In this document: piece by piece, positions 43,806 through 52,003 of the stretch
How positions within the stretch are numbered: the first letter of the stretch is position 1
How the letters are laid out: every line of letters begins with the position of its first letter
Source: Scatacola_A faecigallinarum
GTDB taxonomy: Bacteria; Pseudomonadota; Alphaproteobacteria; RF32; CAG-239
Length of the DNA: 64,000 nt
NCBI GenBank assembly: GCA_018713605.1
Contig: DVOM01000001.1
Coordinates: forward strand, 62,001-126,000
Direction: 5' to 3'
Notes under the pieces: generated by a model
Seen by the model: only the letters and a program-made list of their open reading frames with translations
Database searches by the model: none
Told to the model about the DNA's origin: nothing
Program-made: the position numbers and the translations under genes

Positions 43806-44646
43806 CCTGAACCTTCCATTTTTTCTTACCCAGACCCAAAGCCGTCAAAATTTTGCGCTTCAGCATCTTGTTTTTATACTTTCGCCATTCCTTTTCGTCC
43901 TCTTCCCAGAACAAAAGCGGCAGCTCCTTGATTTTAATGTTTTCCGTCTTCCGCAGAAATTCAATGTAAACGTTCATCAGACGCTCGGCGACAAAGCCGT
44001 AGACCCGCTTCTGATAATCGCTGCGTCTGACGACATCGTCCTGAATACGGCGTTCCAGTTCGCCCAAGACATCAAAAAGCCAAGCGCTGTAACGGTCAAA
44101 AAACGTTTTTGACGTTACCAGAATATTCATAAAATATCCCTCATTGGATTTTCTTAAAACCTCTTCCGCCGTTTCCGCCATGGCCGGGTATTTTTCTCCG
44201 ATAATCTCAACCGCAGCGTCCAAATCGGCCGCAATGTGCTCATTGTTGTAATTCTCATACAGAGAAACGCCTTTCGGACATTTCCTCGGCAGGATAACGT
44301 CATAGTTTCGACACAGAGCCAAAACGCCGGCTTCGGTCAGGCCGAACTTTTCGGCAAAATTGTCACCGAAAGTATGAAAAACCTTTTCCTTGGTTTTAAA
44401 ATTCAGAAAACGACGATAATGAAACAGCCCCACATAGTTGGAACGGCAGTTTTTCCAAATCCAGTATTGGGCCGTCAGCTCGCAGTAAAAACGGTTTTTG
44501 CCCGAAATGTTCTCGCCTTCGCTGTCGCCTATCATATCAAGCTTTTCCGTACCGAGCGCACTGCCGACCTGAATGGGAACCAGAACGCTGCTCTTCTTTA
44601 TCGGAGCAGGTCTGTGGCAGCAAACAAATATACTCACATCATTCAT
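43798..44646 (-). CDS. DUF4422 glycosyltransferase, copy 1
   Basis: 282-residue protein of the DUF4422 group, found in capsule and LPS loci and thought to be GT-A-type glycosyltransferases. Characteristic order: VSIFVCCHRPAP, GDSEGENISGKNRFYCELT, YWIWKN, VGLFHYRRFL and DVILPRK. Starts the first glycan cluster; its ATG is preceded by AGGAAAACAG. Paired with glf as at 59613-61759. Confidence 0.88.
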   Translation of the reverse strand: MNDVSIFVCCHRPAPIKKSSVLVPIQVGSALGTEKLDMIGDSEGENISGKNRFYCELTAQYWIWKNCRSNYVGLFHYRRFLNFKTKEKVFHTFGDNFAEKFGLTEAGVLALCRNYDVILPRKCPKGVSLYENYNNEHIAADLDAAVEIIGEKYPAMAETAEEVLRKSNEGYFMNILVTSKTFFDRYSAWLFDVLGELERRIQDDVVRRSDYQKRVYGFVAERLMNVYIEFLRKTENIKIKELPLLFWEEDEKEWRKYKNKMLKRKILTALGLGKKKWKVQDA

Positions 44647-44869
44647 CTGTTTTCCTTATCTCGGACACAACCTTGGATTGCCGACCAAAACACTAAAGAC
44701 AAAAAAATTCCGGCCTAAGTAAATTTCTACTATAATAAATAATTTTTGCAAGGAGTTTCTTTCAAACGGAGGAAAACTCCGTCAAAAACTCGTTCAGCTT
44801 CCGGCTGCGGAAAATCCGCTTCAGGCCGGAGAAGTCCCGCCCGGTGCATATAACGTAAAAGTAGAAAGG

Positions 44870-45895
44870 CTAAAGCCTGAAAAATTTTCCGCCAAAAAGC
44901 AGAACCACACCGGCACAAAAGACCCAAACCGAAAAGAAATTGATGTCTTCGTCAACCAGGGCGCTGCTCATAAACGCCTCCCAATGTTCCATATCGTCCC
45001 CCGCGTCCACATAAACCGGCCTGATTTTGACAATGCCGTCCCTGTCTGCCTTAAACATAACGTAACCGAATTTTTTAATCTCCGAACGGATGGGCTGCCC
45101 GGAAGACGGCAGCGTTATCAGCGGCACGCCGGCAAACTCGCTTTCCGAATAATAGTGCACATGTCCCGAAATCAACAGGTTGACGCCCCGGTTTCGGATA
45201 ACCTCGGCAAACCTGTCGCGGGATTCGTCAAACAGACGATGGTCATTCGGAACCTTGACGTTGACGGGCGGCACATGTGAAAAAATCACGCAGTACTTGA
45301 ATTGCGGCCGAATTTTTGCCAGCGTCTTGTCCAGCCACTGCAATTGTTCGTCATCATAAGCAGAGGTCGACGAATCAAGCCCGACAAACAGCACCTCGCC
45401 ATAACTGAACCAGTAATATCCCGGTCCGAAAACCTCATTATAAAGAGAGCGGTCGACCACCCCGTTGACTGATAAGATTTCATGATTGCCGGGCACGGCA
45501 TATAACGGCGTTTTTCCGAGCTTTTCGTCAATCTCTTCGGCCATCCATTGAAAATGGCTCGGATTCCGGTAACGCACCAAATCGCCGACATAAAGCACAA
45601 ACCTGGCCTTGCTTTTGCGGATTTCGTTCATAATTCTTTCGACCGGCTCATTGCGCGCGCCGGTATCGCTCACGGCGGCAAAATAAAAATGTCCGGCATC
45701 GGGAGCAAACATCTTCCCGGCCGGAGCCATAAAACTTTTATGCCGCGCATCGTTGAAAGATTCCACGACAAAACTGCGCATCGACACCACGACCAAAGCG
45801 CCGAAAATCAGAACGATTCCAAGAATATTCAACCGTCTGGCCCAAACCGAGCGCCGGCGTTTTCCGCCGCCTGTGCTGTTTTGCGAACTATTCAT
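44870..45895 (-). CDS. Membrane-anchored metallophosphoesterase
   Basis: 342-residue calcineurin-like phosphoesterase with one hydrophobic helix near the N-terminus (LNILGIVLIFGALVVV) and one at the C-terminus (FSVWVFCAGVVLLFGG), so the catalytic domain should face the periplasm. Metal motifs: VSDTG (altered DxH), YVGDLVRYRN, PGNHE, FSHVPP and SGHVHYY. The altered first motif resembles purple-acid-phosphatase-like members. The ATG at 45895 overlaps the GNAT gene; the longer frame to 46027 runs through GNAT coding sequence. About 220 bases of non-coding DNA follow it. Confidence 0.82.
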   Translation of the reverse strand: MNSSQNSTGGGKRRRSVWARRLNILGIVLIFGALVVVSMRSFVVESFNDARHKSFMAPAGKMFAPDAGHFYFAAVSDTGARNEPVERIMNEIRKSKARFVLYVGDLVRYRNPSHFQWMAEEIDEKLGKTPLYAVPGNHEILSVNGVVDRSLYNEVFGPGYYWFSYGEVLFVGLDSSTSAYDDEQLQWLDKTLAKIRPQFKYCVIFSHVPPVNVKVPNDHRLFDESRDRFAEVIRNRGVNLLISGHVHYYSESEFAGVPLITLPSSGQPIRSEIKKFGYVMFKADRDGIVKIRPVYVDAGDDMEHWEAFMSSALVDEDINFFSVWVFCAGVVLLFGGKFFRL

Positions 45896-46355
45896 CGTTA
45901 AGCGGCAAAGCATACATGACAAAATTTTCCAAAGCATGCGCACCAAGCTTCTGGGAAAGTTTCTTGGGAATGTTGTTGCCGATGTCGGTTGCCCAGCAGA
46001 TATAAGCCCAGCCCTTTTCCTGCGCAATCTTAATCAACTCCGACATCAGCGCCGGAGCAATCCATTGCTTGCGGTTGCGGAAACGCGGTTCGACATACAT
46101 CTGGCTTACCCACATCAGCTCGCCTTCATTGGCAAAATAGGTCGTCGCATACAAAGCCATGCCCACGGCCTGCCCCTCGACCTCGGCAATAATTACCGCC
46201 GCCCGGGCCGTTTTTCCGAACAGGTCTTTTTTCAGTCTTTCGGTGTCTTTGAGAACCGTATTGGAACCTTTTTCCGAAACAGCCGCGTTGGCCTCGAGAA
46301 TAAATTCGAAATCAGCTTCGCAGGCCTTTCTAATCACTACCTCGTTTCCGACCAT
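45888..46355 (-). CDS. GNAT-family N-acetyltransferase
   Basis: 155-residue acetyltransferase. IRKACEADFEFILEANAAV begins the fold; WVSQMYVEPRFRNRKQWIAPALMSELIKIAQEKG supplies motif A, although the usual Q/RxxGxG/A acetyl-CoA loop is replaced by RNRKQWIA. A later VGMALYATTYF strand fits the fold. Substrate unknown. Overlaps the phosphoesterase start by eight bases. Confidence 0.82.
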   Translation of the reverse strand: MVGNEVVIRKACEADFEFILEANAAVSEKGSNTVLKDTERLKKDLFGKTARAAVIIAEVEGQAVGMALYATTYFANEGELMWVSQMYVEPRFRNRKQWIAPALMSELIKIAQEKGWAYICWATDIGNNIPKKLSQKLGAHALENFVMYALPLNDE

Positions 46356-46457
46356 TATCCAAATCTTTCATTAAAAAATTAACAAACGACACCTGATTTA
46401 TAACATACATTTCCCCGCGGAATCAACGCCAACTTTACGGTTATACCATCTTAAAGC

Positions 46458-46491
46458 AAAAAAGCGTTTTCCCCGAAAGGAAAACGCTTTT
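46458..46491 (-). terminator. Terminator of the AT-hook gene
   Basis: Perfect 13-bp stem AAAAGCGTTTTCC / GGAAAACGCTTTT, six-base loop, T-run on the minus strand; 23 bases after the stop. Confidence 0.85.
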
Positions 46492-46514
46492 CCGACTTAT
46501 ACGGCAGACAAAGC

Positions 46515-47699
46515 CTACAGTTCCGTCGCAAAGCGGATTTTTTGCGCGGGCTTGTTGCCGTAAGAAGGCGGATTGGTAAGATAATTTCCCTCGAACAAAT
46601 CGCCTCCGACTTTTTTAATAACCTCGTTCAGCTCGATTTTTACCGCCTTGCAGCTTTCTTTTTGCTGCGGCGTCAGAAGCATCCACGGCTTGTCGCCAAT
46701 TCTTTCCAGTTTTTTGGCACAAGCGGCAGCTTCCTTTGCCGAAAGTACTTCCGCCTCTTCAAAAATCCGTAGTACGAAAAATCTGCCGCTGATTCTGTAT
46801 GGAACAACGACTCCTTCGGGATTAAGACTGTTTAAAACCCGTTCGGACAAATACGGACCTTCCTTGGTTTTATACAACAGCTTGAACGGCAGAGCCTTGC
46901 CCATTTCCAAAGCGGCGGCTTCGGCCTGCGTCGGCAGCACCATTTGCCGGCGGCTTTCCAACCGTTGTTCTTTTTTGCTCTTAAAAGCCGGCTCTTCCTG
47001 AACTTCCGTTTCGGCAGAATTTTCCAGAACCGTCTCAGAAACGGCAGCACCGTCTTCTTTCTCCAAAGGCATTTCCGTCGGGAACGGCGTTTCGAAAGCA
47101 GTCGTTCCGACGACCTCCGCTTTTGCTTCTTCGGTTACGGCGTCTTTGCCTTCAATTTTCGCCGACGCATTCCCTTCTTTCAGCAAAACCGCGTTCGGAG
47201 CATAGGCCTCCATCTCGTTTACGGAATTGACCTTGCGGGGACGGCCGAGTTTTCTGCCGTTTACGCTGTATCCTTTCGGATGAACGGACTTTTTCTCCGT
47301 CTTTTTTTCAACGCCTTTCCGCCGCGTATACTTTCGCTTCGGCTTGGCTTCCGCAATGGTTTCCACGCTTTCTTCGGATGTCGGAAGTAACGCTGCTTCT
47401 TCAACGGCGGGCGCTTGTTCCGTTTCCCCGGCTGCCGTTTTTTCCGTCCTGCTACCCGTATCGGTTCCGATATTCTCGGCATCCGCTTCTTTTCCGATTG
47501 TCTCCAACAAACGCTGCAAAAATTCATTTTGCACTTGCATCAAATCTTTAATTGAAGACATGCCCTCTCTGACCGCCGGAAAATCAAAAAACGAAACTCC
47601 GCTCTGCGCCGTAATAAACACAATCACTTCCAGAGCTTCTTCTTTACTGAGGTCCAGACCCGTAATCAGATCTTTGACCAGTTTTGTTTTAGCTTCCAT
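46515..47699 (-). CDS. AT-hook-containing protein of unknown function
   Basis: 394 residues in three parts. Residues 1-75 form a helical domain (KLVKDLITGLDLSKEEALEV). Residues 76-255 are low-complexity, rich in Glu, Ala and Thr, and contain two basic AT-hook-like motifs: KPKRKYTRRKG and NGRKLGRPRKVN (the second is a canonical GRP core). Residues 265-394 form a compact domain (YLSERVLNSLNPEGVVVPYRI...FVLRIFEEAEVLSAKEA). It probably binds AT-rich DNA in the minor groove. No ribosome site (TAATTTCTATTT before ATG). Function unknown. Confidence 0.72.
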   Translation of the reverse strand: MEAKTKLVKDLITGLDLSKEEALEVIVFITAQSGVSFFDFPAVREGMSSIKDLMQVQNEFLQRLLETIGKEADAENIGTDTGSRTEKTAAGETEQAPAVEEAALLPTSEESVETIAEAKPKRKYTRRKGVEKKTEKKSVHPKGYSVNGRKLGRPRKVNSVNEMEAYAPNAVLLKEGNASAKIEGKDAVTEEAKAEVVGTTAFETPFPTEMPLEKEDGAAVSETVLENSAETEVQEEPAFKSKKEQRLESRRQMVLPTQAEAAALEMGKALPFKLLYKTKEGPYLSERVLNSLNPEGVVVPYRISGRFFVLRIFEEAEVLSAKEAAACAKKLERIGDKPWMLLTPQQKESCKAVKIELNEVIKKVGGDLFEGNYLTNPPSYGNKPAQKIRFATEL

Positions 47700-47825
47700 A
47701 AAATAGAAATTAAAAGGTTATTGTATAACGTTAATTATATCTCAATCCATCTAAAATTCGTAAGTGAACAGACCAGCTATAACATACCGCGTTTTAAATG
47801 TCCATTTTTTTGTCAATTATACAAA

Positions 47826-47858
47826 AACAAAAGGGAACATTTCCGAGAATGTTCCCCT
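47826..47858 (-). terminator. Terminator of the KDG kinase gene
   Basis: Nine-bp stem GGGAACATT / AATGTTCCC with a six-base loop followed on the minus strand by TTTTGTTTTT. Confidence 0.8.
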
Positions 47859-47872
47859 TCGCAAAATTTCGT

Positions 47873-48892
47873 TTATCTCTGCACGCCGCAGACTCTGCCG
47901 CGGACATTATCCGTCAGAGCCAGAACATCTGCCGGTTTAACCAGCAGATAATCGCCCTTGATCCGATGCTTGAGCGCGCAGGCTGCCGAAGCAAACTCAA
48001 CCGTTTCCTGATTTTCCGCAATTTCTGCTTTCAGAAAACAGTAAAGCAGCGCCGCCGCAAAAGCGTCACCGGCACCAAGCGGATCGACAACACTTTCCAA
48101 CGGATACCTCCGGGAACGGCAAATTCCGTTCCGATCCCACAGCATTCCCTGCACGGCCAGTCCGTTTTCCGACGGCACGCGGGCAACCGAGGCTATTTTG
48201 CCGAAATCAAACTTCTTGTTAAGCTGCTCGGCCATTTGAGCATAAACCTCGGCATTCATAGCCTCTTCCACGCAAATGTCGGCACCCAGAACCGCCGCCT
48301 CCTCTTCATTGACAATCGCCACATCGACATATCTGCCGATTTCAGACATAACTTCCCTGGCCTTGTCCATGCTCCAGAGCTTGGAGCGATAGTTGACGTC
48401 ACAACTGACTCCGATACCCAGCTCCCGAGCCGTCTGGCAGGCCTGTAGGCAGATTTCCGCGGCTTCGTCGCTCAATGCCGGCGTAATTCCGCTGAAATGA
48501 AACCATCCGGCTTCTTCAAAAATCCGCTTCCAGTCAAATTCTTCCGGTTTTGCTTCCGCTATCGCGCTGTGTGCGCGGTCATAGGTGCAAATGCTGCTGC
48601 AGGAAGAAAAACCCTTTTCCAGAAAATAAATTCCCAGACGCTTTCCGCCCCTGATTACCGCACTTGTATCCACGCCGTAACGGCGCAAAACCTGTAAAGC
48701 CATTTCGCCGACCACATTGTCGGGAAGCTTGGTAACAAAAGCCGCCGGCTGCCCAAGCTGACTCAAAGCAACCGCAACATTCGCCTCGCTTCCGCCAAAC
48801 ACAGCATCCAGACACTCCGTTTGCAAAAAACGCAAATCATTTGCAGGCGACAAACGCAACATAATCTCGCCCAGACTAATAACTTTTTTCAT
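47873..48892 (-). CDS. kdgK: PfkB-family sugar kinase, probable 2-keto-3-deoxygluconate kinase
   Basis: 339-residue ribokinase-fold kinase. GGSEANVAVALSQLG is the sugar-binding signature, FHFSGITPAL, CDVNYRSKLWS and VDPLGAGDAFAAALLY the ATP/catalytic signature with the base Asp. YRSKLW after DVN is typical of KdgK, which makes KDPG for the Entner-Doudoroff pathway, but a fructokinase-like role cannot be ruled out. It stands alone with its own terminator. Confidence 0.82.
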   Translation of the reverse strand: MKKVISLGEIMLRLSPANDLRFLQTECLDAVFGGSEANVAVALSQLGQPAAFVTKLPDNVVGEMALQVLRRYGVDTSAVIRGGKRLGIYFLEKGFSSCSSICTYDRAHSAIAEAKPEEFDWKRIFEEAGWFHFSGITPALSDEAAEICLQACQTARELGIGVSCDVNYRSKLWSMDKAREVMSEIGRYVDVAIVNEEEAAVLGADICVEEAMNAEVYAQMAEQLNKKFDFGKIASVARVPSENGLAVQGMLWDRNGICRSRRYPLESVVDPLGAGDAFAAALLYCFLKAEIAENQETVEFASAACALKHRIKGDYLLVKPADVLALTDNVRGRVCGVQR

Positions 48893-49036
48893 ACTATAAT
48901 ATATTTGGTTCGGGCGGAGTATAAAAACAAAGACGCCCCTTGTCCAGAAAAAATTTCAGCCGCAACGCGGCACTCCTGCAAAAAAACAAACGACGGCATA
49001 AGAGAATATGTCCCCAAAACGCGGGATAAGAAACGG

Positions 49037-49624
49037 TTATTTTCCGGAAATTTTGTTCTTGATGTTGGCAATCATCATCAAAGCCTTGTCCGACGTCGGG
49101 ACAAAGACTTCATCCCAGGCATCTTCTCTGGCCGTCAGCAGTTCGGGATGCGAACAAATATGCAAAGCTTTCGGATCTTTCGGCAGTTCGCGCTTAATCG
49201 GAATCAGCTCCATGCCGTTATGGCGCAGAAGCGGCGCGCCTTCAATCCGCTCATAGCCGCACTCACGCCAGCGGTTAAGCAGTTCTTTTTTGCACATGCC
49301 GTAAACCTGACGATAACCCTTGCGCGACACGAATTCAAATCCTTTGTTCATTATGTCGCTGGAAACGCTGGTCTTGCGAAAACCCCGCAAAACCGCCATG
49401 CGCTCAAATTTTGTAAAATCGGCAAAATAACGGATGCGCATCGTCCCGACGCCCACACCGTCAACCTTGGCCAGAATATGCGTGGAAACGAAATCATTTC
49501 CGTCGAACTCCTGTTCCGCCGGAATTTTCTGCTCGTCGACAAAAACCGCACGGCGGATTTTCATAACTTCGTCAAAATCGGCCTGGTTTTGTACAACAAC
49601 TATTTCTATAGATTTATTTTCCAT
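49037..49624 (-). CDS. GNAT-family acetyltransferase (ElaA/YjcF-like)
   Basis: 195-residue acetyltransferase. The N-terminal VMKIRRAVFVDEQKIPAEQEFD is the hallmark of the YjcF/ElaA-type GNAT subgroup; GVGTMRIRYF and KFERMAVLRGFRKTSVSSDIMNK carry the acetyl-CoA site. A C-terminal extension of about 50 residues after residue 140 is not part of the fold. The TATAAT box lies just six bases before the ATG, so the mRNA is probably leaderless. Confidence 0.8.
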   Translation of the reverse strand: MENKSIEIVVVQNQADFDEVMKIRRAVFVDEQKIPAEQEFDGNDFVSTHILAKVDGVGVGTMRIRYFADFTKFERMAVLRGFRKTSVSSDIMNKGFEFVSRKGYRQVYGMCKKELLNRWRECGYERIEGAPLLRHNGMELIPIKRELPKDPKALHICSHPELLTAREDAWDEVFVPTSDKALMMIANIKNKISGK

Positions 49625-49630
49625 AAAACT

Positions 49631-49636
49631 ATTATA
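49631..49636 (-). promoter_or_regulatory. -10 box directly before the GNAT start
   Basis: Minus strand TATAAT with six bases to the ATG at 49624. Transcription would begin about at the start codon, giving a leaderless message. The -35 region is AT-rich without a clear match. Confidence 0.5.
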
Positions 49637-49719
49637 TGCTTGACCGGGCTTAAATTAAAATATACTAATATTATAAAGAGGTATATATTTTGAGTCACAT
49701 TTAATCGAGATTTCACAAA

Positions 49720-50271
49720 ATGAACATCAAGCAAAAATTGGCACTAATCAGGGTAATGCTTTATTTTAACGCCATTTTACGGAAAGGAAAAATTTCAAAA
49801 GCCGCCGAAGAAAACGGAATAAAACAAGGAAATCTGAGCCATTTGATAACCGATTTTGAGAAGTCTTCGGGCATTCTTCTGCTGCAACGCAGCAATCAGG
49901 GCGTAGTCCCGACACCGCGGGGATTGAAAATCAGCCGGCTGACCGAACAGCTTGAGCAAAGCCTCAGGGAACTGGAAAAAGCCGTAAATCCCGAACCGCG
50001 CGGAAGCATCAAATTCTGTCTGGCGCCGGATTTGAACCTGAAAAACCTGTCGCAGTTCCAAAAACAGCACCCTTCCTGGGAAATAAGCCCCTGCCCGGTT
50101 CCCGAAAACGCCGATCTTGCCGTTTTGACCCGTACGCCGGACTGGGAATGCGAATACACGACTTTCTCGACCGGAGGCAATGTTTCTCAGAAATTATGGA
50201 TAGTCTGTCGGATGGACAAAACCGAAGCCGTCGCCTTGTACGATTTTATAATACAGCAGTTGCTTTCTTGA
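49720..50271 (+). CDS. Short LysR-type DNA-binding protein
   Basis: 183 residues: an N-terminal winged helix of LysR type (YFNAILRKGKISKAAEENGIKQGNLSHLITDFE, then GVVPTPRGLKI) followed by a shortened remainder of about 95 residues instead of the usual 200-residue effector domain. No ligand-binding second lobe is present. It may be a naturally short regulator or an eroded one; the frame is intact. Its end overlaps the convergent LysR gene by 26 bases. No ribosome site (GATTTCACAAA before ATG). Confidence 0.72.
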   Translation: MNIKQKLALIRVMLYFNAILRKGKISKAAEENGIKQGNLSHLITDFEKSSGILLLQRSNQGVVPTPRGLKISRLTEQLEQSLRELEKAVNPEPRGSIKFCLAPDLNLKNLSQFQKQHPSWEISPCPVPENADLAVLTRTPDWECEYTTFSTGGNVSQKLWIVCRMDKTEAVALYDFIIQQLLS

Positions 50272-51127
50272 TATAGTCGATCAGAACCCTGATTTTCTTT
50301 TGGTCTTTGACGTCTTTGTAAGAAACAATCCAGAACGGATGCGAAAGCTCAAACTTAATCTTGTCCAGACAAACCAGATTTTTTTCTTTCAGACCGACGC
50401 TGAACGGATGCAAGGCTATGCCTATGCCGTCCTTGGTCAACTGCATCAGCATTGAAGACGAATTCGTTTCCGCGGCCACATAACTGCAGTTGTCAACAAA
50501 ATTGCACCATTCGCCCCATACTTCGCGATAATTTGACCGTACGCAGATACGGTGGTTTTTCTGAATGTCCTCAATATCTTTCGGATAACCGAAACTTGCC
50601 AGATAATCCATGGAAGCAAACAGACCGAAACGCAAATTGTGCTTAAACAAAATAACGGCGTCGGGATGTACCGGCTTTTCATAAACTACGGACAGATCCG
50701 CGTCATACAAAACCGACGGCGCCTCTATGGAACAGAGTATCTCAATCTTAACATCGGGATAAAGCTGATAAAACCCCGGCAGACAAGACGACAGATATGC
50801 GGCGGCCAAACCGTCGCTGGTCCATAATCGCACTGCTCCCGAAACATTATTGTTCTGCTGTTTGTAAGAATTGATTTTATAAACCGACTTTTCAATGCTG
50901 CAGCTTATTTCATACAGGTTTTTGCCGACTTCGGTCAGAATCATGCGCCTGTCGCCATGCTCAAACAGCTTGGCGCCGACCTTTTCTTCCAGTTCTTTCA
51001 CATACCCAGAAAGGTTAGACTGTTTCATGCCGTTTTCCAACGCGGCGGCGGTTACGTTTCCGGTTTTGGCAATGGCCGCAAAACTCAAAATTTTTCTAAG
51101 CAAAATCAGTTGGTCGCCAATTCTCAT
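50246..51127 (-). CDS. LysR-type transcriptional regulator
   Basis: 293 residues, full length. Winged helix FAAIAKTGNVTAAALENGMKQSNLSGYVKELEE with GAKLFEHGDRRMILTEVGK, then a periplasmic-binding-protein-like effector domain (VRLWTSDGLAAAYLSSCLPGF ... MLMQLTKDGIGIALHPF). The HTH resembles that of the short neighbour, so both may bind related sites. The start lies ten bases after the stop of the XRE gene on the same strand. Confidence 0.88.
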   Translation of the reverse strand: MRIGDQLILLRKILSFAAIAKTGNVTAAALENGMKQSNLSGYVKELEEKVGAKLFEHGDRRMILTEVGKNLYEISCSIEKSVYKINSYKQQNNNVSGAVRLWTSDGLAAAYLSSCLPGFYQLYPDVKIEILCSIEAPSVLYDADLSVVYEKPVHPDAVILFKHNLRFGLFASMDYLASFGYPKDIEDIQKNHRICVRSNYREVWGEWCNFVDNCSYVAAETNSSSMLMQLTKDGIGIALHPFSVGLKEKNLVCLDKIKFELSHPFWIVSYKDVKDQKKIRVLIDYIKKATAVL

Positions 51128-51136
51128 GCTTTCTTT

Positions 51137-51484
51137 TTATGCTCCAAAATACTTGAATACCACGTTCAGCTGTTCGACAACGAAATCAAGCGTCGGATCG
51201 TCAATCGTCTTAATCCGTTCAATCAGCAAATTCTCGGTGGCAATCCTGGACATTGACTTGCGCCGCTGAACTTCAATGTTGAGCAGGTCGTCCAAACCGA
51301 CGTTAAATTTTTTGGAAATTTTGCAGATCATAACCAAATCAGGCGTCACGCAGCCTCGTTCCAGGTTGGAAATCGTGCGCCAGCTCACATCGCAGACATT
51401 AGCCAGTTCTTCCTGTGTCATCTGCGCATTTTCGCGCAAAGACCGAACTCTCAGACCAAGATATTTATTCAGATCGTTTTCCAT
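51137..51484 (-). CDS. XRE-family helix-turn-helix protein
   Basis: 115 residues from the ATG at 51484. Residues 8-65 are a Cro/CI-type HTH: LRVRSLRENAQMTQEELANV, CDVSWRTISNLERG, PDLVMICKISKKFNV. The C-terminal part (residues 66-115) is helical and may dimerise. A longer frame reaches a TTG at 51559 without support. It follows a 57-residue small gene and precedes the LysR gene on the same strand. Confidence 0.85.
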   Translation of the reverse strand: MENDLNKYLGLRVRSLRENAQMTQEELANVCDVSWRTISNLERGCVTPDLVMICKISKKFNVGLDDLLNIEVQRRKSMSRIATENLLIERIKTIDDPTLDFVVEQLNVVFKYFGA

Positions 51485-51572
51485 ATCGCACTCTATACCA
51501 TGAAATAAATTGTTTATCCATGAACCAAATTTCATATCAGCTGCGATAAGATGAAGCAAAGTTCATTGAGAA

Positions 51573-51746
51573 TTAAGGCTGTTTTTGCGTAATTTCCCTG
51601 AATACGTCATGCGTATAAGCTTCATAGGCAACGCTTAGAAAATAATATGTATCGCGAAAGCCGCGCTTTTTCAACTTGGAAAACAAATCGCCAAAAGCCT
51701 CTGTAATCAACTTTGTTTCTTCCAGATATTCCTCATTTTCCGACAT
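51573..51746 (-). CDS. 57-residue small protein of unknown function
   Basis: Open frame of 57 codons with an excellent ribosome site: AAAAAGGAG lies eight bases before the ATG. The product begins MSENEEYLEETKLITEAFGD and continues with a basic segment (LFSKLKKRGFRDTYYF) and an acidic, aromatic-rich tail. It is probably helical and soluble. It ends 89 bases before the XRE start on the same strand, so they may share a transcript. I recognise no family. Confidence 0.6.
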   Translation of the reverse strand: MSENEEYLEETKLITEAFGDLFSKLKKRGFRDTYYFLSVAYEAYTHDVFREITQKQP

Positions 51747-51942
51747 TCAACTGCTCCTTTTTGTCGATTGGTGGCAAACAAACTGCTAAACATTTTATGG
51801 CAACATCTGAAAATAAACAGCGGATAATATTAGATAGTTCTTATATAATTTAAAAAAAGCCATATTTTACAGACAGTTGCCAGAACAAAATTACAACAGC
51901 GGAATAATCTTGCCGAACCGGACGGCAGCCGCCGGCACAATA

Positions 51943-51973
51943 CAAAAAAGCAGCCCCGGCTAAGGGACTGCTT
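51943..51973 (-). terminator. Terminator of the LTA-synthase-like gene
   Basis: Minus-strand stem AAGCAG-t-CCC / GGG-g-CTGCTT with a short loop, then six T. It begins 31 bases after the stop. Confidence 0.7.
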
Positions 51974-52003
51974 CTTGCTGCAATGGCTGCCTACTATCTC
52001 CGC

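Noticed and set aside
44730..44927. 65-codon minus-strand frame downstream of the phosphoesterase
   Set aside because: It overlaps the 3' end of the phosphoesterase gene out of frame, has no ribosome site and no family resemblance. The 220-base gap otherwise shows only a weak ACGGAG/CTCCGT hairpin at 44766-44782.
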